From Myxococcales bacterium (lineage in GTDB: Bacteria; Myxococcota; Myxococcia; Myxococcales; Anaeromyxobacteraceae): a DNA stretch of 8,159 bases. Shown here in pieces: positions 1-5,453 of the stretch. The stretch covers positions 1 through 8,159 of the forward strand of contig JAJXSQ010000085.1 in the NCBI GenBank assembly GCA_021784495.1. Direction: 5' to 3'. A program made the translations under genes and the position numbers. Below the pieces are notes generated by a model. That model saw only the letters and a program-made list of their open reading frames with translations, was not told the origin of the DNA and searched no databases. Each line of letters opens with the position of its first letter. Positions within the stretch are counted from its first letter, which is position 1.

Positions 1-692
1 GGCGCGAGCGGATCGTGCGCGCCGGTGCCGACGTAGCCGTCCGGCAGCGACGCGCGCGCCGCCGCCGCGAAGCGGTCCTCCCCGGCGCGATCGGCCGGCT
101 CGGCGCCGCCGTCGCCGAAGAGGTCGACGTACCCCGGGCCCCTCGCCGGCTCCCCGGCGCCCGGCGGCTCGGCGGCCATCACCTCGGCCGCGGCGGCGGT
201 GAAGTCGGCGAGCTCGTCCCGATCCGGCGGCGGGGGCGCGAGCCCCTCGGGATCGGCGGCGGTCGGCGCCGCGGCGTCGATCGCCTGCGCGACCTCGATG
301 GGGAGCGGCCCCATCGCGACCGCCGGCGTCGGCTCGAGCGGCTCGATGTCCCCCTCGTCGATCTGCTGGGGCGCCGGCGCCGCGGCGCGGCGCGTCCCCT
401 CGACGACGACGAAGCCGGCCGTCGGCTCGGGGGTCGGCAGCGGCTCGATGCCCGCGCCGTCGGCCTCGATCTCGAGCTCGATCTCCGCCCCGCCCGACCC
501 CTCGGACCCGCCGCCTGAGGCCGCGGCGAACTCGGCCTCGGTGAGCGCCGGGATGGCGGTGCTCGTACCGGTCTGGGACTTCACCACGATGAGGTGGCCG
601 CAGGCCCTGCACTTGATCTTGTAGACCTTGCCCGGGACCGGATCCTCGGCCGTGGCGTACCGCTTGCTGCAACGATCGCAGGTGAATTTCAT
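1..692 (-). CDS. MJ0042-type zinc-ribbon protein with long Pro/Ala/Glu-rich tail (partial, C-terminus beyond left edge)
   Basis: Reading leftward from the ATG at 692-690, an uninterrupted frame of 230 codons runs off the window edge. The first 38 residues form a four-cysteine zinc ribbon: C5-x2-C8 (TCDRCSKRYATAEDP) and C28-x2-C31 (KIKCRACGHLIVVK), the usual arrangement of the MJ0042/zinc_ribbon_4-5 families. The rest is low complexity, acidic and rich in Ala, Pro, Gly and Glu. It holds two similar short segments (GIEPLPTPEP and DIEPLEPTPA) and no visible membrane span, so it looks like a disordered linker. In myxobacteria, proteins with this head often carry a GYF, TPR or TonB/AgmX-type C-terminal domain, but that part lies outside the window and the function cannot be assigned. 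The start is supported by AGGA (complement of 701-704), 8 nt upstream. The gene is transcribed divergently from the large cluster. Confidence 0.85.
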   Translation of the reverse strand, partial: MKFTCDRCSKRYATAEDPVPGKVYKIKCRACGHLIVVKSQTGTSTAIPALTEAEFAAASGGGSEGSGGAEIELEIEADGAGIEPLPTPEPTAGFVVVEGTRRAAAPAPQQIDEGDIEPLEPTPAVAMGPLPIEVAQAIDAAAPTAADPEGLAPPPPDRDELADFTAAAAEVMAAEPPGAGEPARGPGYVDLFGDGGAEPADRAGEDRFAAAARASLPDGYVGTGAHDPLA

Positions 693-700
693 TACGCGAA

Positions 701-704
701 TCCT
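701..704 (-). promoter_or_regulatory. Ribosome binding site of the zinc-ribbon gene
   Basis: Read leftward this is AGGA, 8 nt before the ATG at 692. It supports that start, which also places the first zinc-ribbon cysteine at residue 5 as is usual in the family. Confidence 0.5.
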
Positions 705-744
705 AGCGTTGCGTGGCGATGGGGCGCAAGGAATCGATGGCCGT

Positions 745-781
745 CGCGCGGCCCCACGGTCCGTGGACGCGGGGCCGCGCG
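745..781. repeat. 11-bp perfect inverted repeat with a nested 6-bp palindrome
   Basis: The left arm CGCGCGGCCCC (745-755) is perfectly complementary to the right arm at 771-781, with 15 nt between them. Nested around the loop, 754-766 reads CCACGG-T-CCGTGG, an alternative perfect 6-bp palindrome that shares two bases with the outer left arm, so the two structures partly compete. The element lies in the divergent intergenic region, 53 bp upstream of the zinc-ribbon start. No T-run follows on either strand, so it does not look like a canonical intrinsic terminator. A protein-binding site or an RNA hairpin in a leader is possible. The repeat is directly visible; its role is not known. Confidence 0.55.
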
Positions 782-792
782 GAGCCGCGCAG

Positions 793-811
793 GGCGCCGC
801 GGTGCGGCGCC
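793..811. repeat. 8-bp perfect hairpin with 3-nt loop
   Basis: GGCGCCGC (793-800) pairs perfectly with GCGGCGCC (804-811) around the loop GGT. It lies 11 bp to the right of the larger inverted repeat in the same intergenic region. There is no adjacent T-run. Short GC palindromes arise easily at this composition, so the significance is uncertain. Confidence 0.45.
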
Positions 812-888
812 GGGTGCCTGCCGGTCGCGCAGCGGTGCCCGCCCTGCCGGCAGCCCCGCCGTCGAAGGGCGCGAGGATCGGGAGGTTT

Positions 889-902
889 CGGCTCCGGAGC
901 CG
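889..902. repeat. 14-bp perfect palindrome abutting a sigma-54-like element
   Basis: CGGCTCCGGAGCCG is a perfect palindrome without a spacer. It ends one base before the GG of the candidate -24 element. A 10-bp palindrome, CTGCCGGCAG (844-853), lies upstream. The placement suits an operator, but nothing in the sequence identifies a regulator. Confidence 0.45.
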
Positions 903-917
903 GGCCGCGAACTTGCA
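902..917 (+). promoter_or_regulatory. Candidate sigma-54 (-24/-12) promoter for the rightward cluster
   Basis: The sequence contains GGC (903-905) and TTGCA (913-917), with exactly ten bases between the GG (903-904) and the GC (915-916). This is the invariant spacing of sigma-54 promoters (TGGCAC-N5-TTGCA). The -12 half is perfect; the -24 half matches only GGC. Transcription would begin near 928, leaving a leader of about 30 nt that contains the purine-rich stretch AAGGGGAGGGAG (933-944) before the TTG at 958. GG-N10-GC alone is common at this GC content, so the call rests on the intact TTGCA and the position. Confidence 0.3.
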
Positions 918-957
918 TTTCTGCCCTCGGTGAAGGGGAGGGAGCCGCGAGCGGGGC

Positions 958-2964
958 TTGATCCAGCACCAGAGCCGCTATCGCTACGAGTCGCCCGCCG
1001 CGCTCGGCCCACACCGCGTCCGGCTCCGCCCCGCGCCGACCGCGCGCTCGCCGCCGCCGGGCTCGCCCTGACGAGCGGCGGCGATCCGACCTTTCGAGGC
1101 GCACCTCGGACTCCCCGCGGAGCGGCGGCGGCTGGCCCGCCTCCTGGGCGGCGATCCGTCGGGCCTGATCGGGTACGCGCTCCCGCTCGTCCGCGACGGC
1201 GATCGCTGGCGCACCGAGCGCTGGACCTTCCGCCGCGGCCACATCTTCCTCGCCCCCGGCGACAGCCCGATGGGGCTCCGGCTGCCGCTGTCGTCGCTCG
1301 GCGCGGGGCCAGAGCCGCGGCCGGCCGAGCCGGCGGTCGAGCCGCCGGACCCGCGGCGATCGGAGGAGCTCGCCGAGCAGTCGCGGCGGGACGCGGCGCC
1401 CGGTGCCGCGCCCCCGGCCACGATCCGGACCGCGCTCTGCGTCGAGCTCCGGGACGGCGAGCTCGTCGTCTTCCTGCCCCCGGTCGCGACCGCCGAGGAC
1501 TTCGTGACCCTGGTCGCCGCCGTGGACGCCGCGCGGCGCGACGCCGGCGTCGACGCGCGCCTCGAGGGCTACCCGCCGCCGCCCTCGCCGCTCCTCGCCC
1601 GGCTCGCGGTCACCCCGGACCCCGGCGTCCTCGAGGTGAACCTCCCGCCCAGCGCGACCGGGCGCGAGCACGCCGCGCTCCTCGGGGAGGTCTTCGACGC
1701 CGCGCTGCACGCGGGGCTCCACGCCGAGAAGTGGCTCCTCGACGGACGGCTCGCCGGCTCCGGCGGCGGCCACCACCTCACCCTCGGCGGCCCCACCCCG
1801 CTCGAGAGCCCCCTCGTGCGCCGGCCGGACCTCCTGGCGAGCCTCGTCACCTTCGCCCAGCACCACCCGTCGCTCTCCTTCCTCTTCACCGGCCTCTTCG
1901 TCGGGCCCACCTCCCAGGCGCCGCGGGTGGACGAGGCGAGGCTCGACACGCTCTCCGAGCTCGAGATCGCCCTGGCGGAGGCCTTCCGGGATCCGGCGCC
2001 GGCCCCGTGGCTCGGCGATCTGCTCCTCCGCCACCTGCTCACCGACCTCACCGGCAACACCCACCGGGCGGAGATCTCGATCGACAAGCTCTGGGACTGG
2101 CGGACCCCCCACGGCCGGCAGGGGATCGTCGAGCTGCGCGCCTTCGAGATGCCACCCCACCCGCGCCTGGCCGCGGCCCAGGCCATCCTGGCCCGCGCGC
2201 TCGTCGCCGCCTTCGCCGCGGCCCCCTACGCCCACCCGCTCGTGCGCTGGGGGACGGAGCTCCACGACCGCTTCCTGCTGCCCCACTGGCTCTGGCGCGA
2301 CTTCGGGGAGGTGCTCGCCTTCCTCGCGGAGCGCGGGTGCGCGCTGCCCTCCGAGCCGTACCGCGCCTTCCTCGAGCTCCGCTGCCCGGTGATCGGCCAG
2401 CTCGACGCGGACGGGCCGCGCCTCGAGCTCCGGAACGCGCTCGAGCCGTGGAACGTCCTCGGCGAGGAGCCCTCCGCGGGCGGGACCTCCCGCTACGTCG
2501 ACTCCTCGGTGGAGCGGATCGAGATCCGGGCCGAGGGGCTCGTCCCGGGCCGCCACCTGGTGGCGGTGAACGGCCTGCTGCTCCCGCTGAGGCCCACCGG
2601 GGTGGCCGGGGAGCACGTGGGGGGGGTCCGGTTCCGGGCGTGGGCCCCCGCGCACGCGCTCCACCCCCACCTCGGCGTCCACCACCCCCTCGCCGTCGAG
2701 CTGGTGGACGGGTGGGGGCGCCGCTCCATCGCCGCCGGCCGCTACCACGTCTGGCACCCCGAGGGCCGCGCCTTCCTGGAGCCCCCGCTCACCCGCTTCG
2801 AGGCCGCGGCGCGACGGGCGCAGCGCTTCACCGCCGACGGGGCCAGCCCCTGGCCGTTCACCCCCCGGCGGGTCGAACCCCACCCGGACCAGCCCTGCAC
2901 CCTCGACCTGCGGCGCCACCCGGGCGACCACCCGCCGCCCGCCCCGGAGCCGGCCGAGGCCTAG
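958..2964 (+). pseudogene. Damaged transglutaminase-N / DUF2126 (putative amidoligase) gene
   Basis: Intact relatives of about 1100 residues have an N-terminal bacterial transglutaminase module followed by DUF2126, a putative amidoligase with a glutamate-cysteine-ligase-like fold. Here the head (TTG at 958; RYRYESPAALGPHRVRLRP) is recognisable but meets an in-frame TGA at 1069-1071. The next family motif, ALTSGGDPTF (1062-1094), lies in another frame. The original frame returns at about 1093-1096 and stays open to the TAG at 2962-2964. Almost all of the transglutaminase core, and roughly 150 residues after GGDPTF, are missing. The remaining DUF2126 part is well conserved: PGDSPMGLRLPL (1249-1284), EKWLLDGRLAGSGGGHHLTL, FLFTGLFVGPTSQAPRVDEA, LTGNTHRAEISIDKLWDW, ALEPWNVLGEE and GGTSRYVDSSVERIEI. 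Re-initiation at ATG 1270 could yield a 564-residue DUF2126 fragment, but no good ribosome site precedes it. Decay or an assembly collapse would both explain this; the DUF2126 identity itself is firm. Confidence 0.75.
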
Positions 2965-2969
2965 GGATC

Positions 2970-2973
2970 GGAG
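2970..2973 (+). promoter_or_regulatory. Ribosome binding site deciding the TTG start of the ATP-grasp gene
   Basis: GGAG stands 6 nt before the TTG at 2980. The preceding in-frame segment begins only after the TAG at 2962-2964 and contains no ATG or GTG. The TTG start therefore has both position and Shine-Dalgarno support. Confidence 0.65.
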
Positions 2974-2979
2974 TTCACC

Positions 2980-4443
2980 TTGAGCGAACCTCTCCTCCAC
3001 GGCTACGCGCCGCTCCCCGGGGCCTGGGACGAGCTCCTCTCCGCCCCGGGGGAGGTGCGCCCCGAGTTCCGGCGGGCCGCGGGCGCCCTCGCCGCGCGCG
3101 GGCCCGCCGAGTTCGCCCGGGCCCAGGCGCTCGCCGAGAAGGCGCTCCTCGACCAGGGGGTGACCTTCAGCGTGTACGCGGACGACCGCGGCGCGGAGAA
3201 GATCCTCCCCTTCTGCCTCGTCCCGCGCCTCGTCGGCGCGGCGGAGTGGGCCCGGGTCGAGCGCGGCCTCGTCCAGCGGGTGCGCGCGATCGAGGCCTTC
3301 CTCGACGACGTCTACGGGCCGCAGCGGATCCTGAAGGAGCGGGCCGTCCCGCCGGAGCTGGTCCTCGGGGCGCGGGGCTTCGAGCCGAGGCTGGTCGGCG
3401 TCCGGCCGCCCGGCGGCGTCCGCGTCCACGTGGCGGGCATCGACCTGATCCGGGATCCCACGGGGGCCTTCCGGGTCCTGGAGGACAACCTCCGGTGTCC
3501 CTCCGGCGTCTCCTACGTGCTCGAGAACCGGCTCCTCTCCAAGCGCATCCTCCCGGAGGCGCTCGAGCGGGCGGGGGTGGAGCGCGTCGACGCCTACCCG
3601 GCCAAGCTCGCCGCCGCCCTCCGGTCGGTGGCGCCGGGCGACCCGGACCGGCCGCTCGCGGTGGTGCTCACCCCGGGGCCCTACAACTCGGCCTACTTCG
3701 AGCACAGCTTCCTCGCCCGGACCATGGGGCTGGAGCTCGTCCAGGCGCCGGACCTGCTCGTCGACGGCGACGAGGTCTTCCTGCGCACCACCCGCGGGCC
3801 CCGTCGCGTCCACGTCGTCTACCGCCGCACCGACGACGCGTACCTCGACCCGGAGTTCTTCCGGTCGGACTCGCTCCTGGGCGTGCCGGGGCTGATCCGC
3901 GCCTGGGCGGCCGGGAAGGTCGCCGTCGCCAACGCGCCCGGGAACGGGGTCGCCGACGACAAGGCGGTCTGCGCCCTCGTCCCGGACATGGTCCGCTTCT
4001 ACCTCTCCGAGGAGCCGCTCCTCGAGCAGGTGCCGACCTTGCTCTGCGCGCGGCCCGGGGACCGCGCCGAGGTCCTCGCGCGGCTCGACGAGCTGGTGGT
4101 GAAGGCGGTGGACGGGGCGGGCGGCCAGGGGATGCTCATGGGGCCGCAGGCGGCGGCCGCCGAGCGCGAGGACTTCCGGCGCCGGATCGAGGCCGAGCCG
4201 CAGCGGTACGTGGCCCAGCGACGGATCGAGCTGAGCGCCTGCCCGACCTGGGATCCCGCCGTGGGGCAGGTGGTCCCCCGCCGGGTGGACCTCCGCCCCT
4301 ACGTCGTCACCGGGCGCGAGGGCCCCTGGGTGCTCCCCGGCGGCCTCACCCGGGTCGCGCTCCGCGAGGGCTCCTACGTGGTGAACTCGAGCCAGGGCGG
4401 GGGCTCCAAGGACACCTGGGTCCTGAAGGCAGGTGCCCGGTGA
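2980..4443 (+). CDS. Circularly permuted ATP-grasp family protein (COG2308-type)
   Basis: This 487-residue protein matches the CP_ATPgrasp (formerly DUF404/DUF407) family in length and motifs. Recognisable blocks include FSVYADDRGAEKILPF (63-78), GIDLIRDPTGAFRVLEDN (153-170) and LRCPSGVSYVLENR (171-184), LTPGPYNSAYFEHSFLAR (230-247), YRRTDDAYLDP (281-291), ANAPGNGVADDKA (317-329), a glycine-rich nucleotide loop VVKAVDGAGGQGM (373-385), and the C-terminal VDLRPYVVTG and VVNSSQGGGSKDTWVL. Family knowledge predicts an ATP-dependent carboxylate-amine ligase joining amino-acid-like substrates; no specific substrate is known. There is no signal peptide or membrane span, so it is likely cytoplasmic. 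It starts with TTG 15 nt after the DUF2126 stop and overlaps the alpha-E start by 4 nt, so it is the second gene of the cluster and translationally coupled to the third. It appears intact. Confidence 0.92.
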   Translation: MSEPLLHGYAPLPGAWDELLSAPGEVRPEFRRAAGALAARGPAEFARAQALAEKALLDQGVTFSVYADDRGAEKILPFCLVPRLVGAAEWARVERGLVQRVRAIEAFLDDVYGPQRILKERAVPPELVLGARGFEPRLVGVRPPGGVRVHVAGIDLIRDPTGAFRVLEDNLRCPSGVSYVLENRLLSKRILPEALERAGVERVDAYPAKLAAALRSVAPGDPDRPLAVVLTPGPYNSAYFEHSFLARTMGLELVQAPDLLVDGDEVFLRTTRGPRRVHVVYRRTDDAYLDPEFFRSDSLLGVPGLIRAWAAGKVAVANAPGNGVADDKAVCALVPDMVRFYLSEEPLLEQVPTLLCARPGDRAEVLARLDELVVKAVDGAGGQGMLMGPQAAAAEREDFRRRIEAEPQRYVAQRRIELSACPTWDPAVGQVVPRRVDLRPYVVTGREGPWVLPGGLTRVALREGSYVVNSSQGGGSKDTWVLKAGAR

Positions 4444-5414
4444 TCAGCCGCGTCGCCGACCACCTCTTCTGGTTCGGCCGGTACCTCGAGCGGGCCGAGT
4501 CCACGGCGCGGGTCTGCCTGGTCACGCGCAACCTCGCGCTCGACGGCGACCTCGAGCCGCGGCAGGCCTGGCACCCGGCCGTCGTCGTCTCCGGCGAGGA
4601 GGCGGCCTTCCGCGCCGCCCGGGGCGACGCCGCGCTCGCCGACGGGGAGGAGGTCCAGCGCTGGCTCACCTGGGAGGCGTCGAACCTCTCCTCGCTCCAC
4701 CACTCGGTCGGCGCGCTCCGCGAGAACGCCCGCTCGATCCGGGAGGTGGTGAGCCTCGAAGGCTGGGAGGCGGTGAACGAGCTCCACCTCTGGATGGAGG
4801 GCGACGCCCGGCTCGCCTGGCGCGACGACCGCCACGGCTTCTACCGCCACGTCCGGCAGGCGACCCAGATGTGCCTCGGCGTGGTCCACGGGACGATGCT
4901 CCACGACGACGCCTTCGACTTCCTCCTCCTCGGGGTGATGCTCGAGCGGACCGGCCAGACGGCGCGCATCCTCGACGTCCACCACCACGCGCTCGCGAGC
5001 GCGCCCGCCCACCAGGTGGTCGAGCTGGCCCTCTGGCTGGCCCTGCTGCGAGCCTGCTCGGGCTTCGAGCCGTTCATGAAGCGGTTCCAGGGGAGGGCCT
5101 CGGCGGCGGCGGTGGCGCGCTTCCTGGTCCTCGACGGTCGCTTCCCGCGCTCGGTGAGCCACTGCCTCCACGACGCCTCGAAGCGGCTGGCGCGGGTGCG
5201 CGCGCCCGACGCCGACCTCCGGGGCCGGAGCCTGTCGCGGCTGCGCGCGCTCGAGGCCTGGACGGTGGACGAGGCGGCGCCTCACCTCGAGGACGGCCGC
5301 CTCCACCAGCTCCTCACGCGCGTGGTGGACGAGGCCCACGGGATCTGCGATGAGATCGGGCGCGAGCTGTTCGGATACCCCGCCCCTCCGGCCTCGGGCG
5401 CGGCCGATCAGTGA
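4440..5414 (+). CDS. Alpha-E domain protein (COG2307/DUF403)
   Basis: The 324 residues cover the full alpha-E family, an all-helical domain that regularly accompanies circularly permuted ATP-grasp and transglutaminase genes. The N-terminus MISRVADHLFWFGRYLERAE is diagnostic, which fixes the GTG at 4440 as the start even though the same frame is open for far longer upstream. Further family blocks are LRENARSIREVVSLEGWEAV (93-112), DDAFDFLLLGVMLERTGQ (156-173), TARILDV (174-180), LLRACSGFEPFMKRFQGR (202-219) and VARFLVLDGRFPRSVSHC (225-242). No enzymatic activity is established; a partner or scaffold role for the ATP-grasp ligase is commonly inferred. The GTG overlaps the preceding stop (GTGA), pointing to coupled translation and balanced amounts of the two proteins. 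The last dozen residues, after FGYP, are a short Pro/Ala tail. Confidence 0.92.
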   Translation: MISRVADHLFWFGRYLERAESTARVCLVTRNLALDGDLEPRQAWHPAVVVSGEEAAFRAARGDAALADGEEVQRWLTWEASNLSSLHHSVGALRENARSIREVVSLEGWEAVNELHLWMEGDARLAWRDDRHGFYRHVRQATQMCLGVVHGTMLHDDAFDFLLLGVMLERTGQTARILDVHHHALASAPAHQVVELALWLALLRACSGFEPFMKRFQGRASAAAVARFLVLDGRFPRSVSHCLHDASKRLARVRAPDADLRGRSLSRLRALEAWTVDEAAPHLEDGRLHQLLTRVVDEAHGICDEIGRELFGYPAPPASGAADQ

Positions 5415-5453
5415 CCGCCCGCCGCCCCTCCCTCCGGCCCCAGGCTCCCCCGG

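Noticed and set aside
15..624. Rightward open frames opposite the zinc-ribbon gene
   Set aside because: They are Arg- or Ser/Gly-rich shadows. The leftward frame has the ordered four-cysteine ribbon and a ribosome binding site.
700..729. A sigma-70-like promoter for the zinc-ribbon gene (TTGCGC, 18 nt, TAGGAT on the minus strand)
   Set aside because: The -35 match is weak, and the -10 would overlap the ribosome binding site and start transcription almost at the ATG, so the two readings conflict.
1089..1098. Programmed +1 frameshifting at ACC-TTT-CGA to rejoin the DUF2126 frame
   Set aside because: There is no rare or stop codon in the slip position and no internal Shine-Dalgarno stimulator. 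Large adjacent stretches of the domain are missing anyway, which frameshifting cannot explain.
703..3813. A leftward open frame of 1036 codons
   Set aside because: It is antisense to well-supported DUF2126 and ATP-grasp coding sequence, has Arg/Gly/Glu/Val-rich composition and no recognisable domain, and is expected from third-position GC bias.
594..5414. A rightward frame open for 1606 codons, which would be a giant protein ending in the alpha-E domain
   Set aside because: Upstream of 4440 the translation is Arg/Pro/Ala-rich and resembles no domain except the short GGDPTF block near 1062-1094, while the other frame over the same DNA encodes clear DUF2126 and ATP-grasp motifs. The true gene is 4440-5414.
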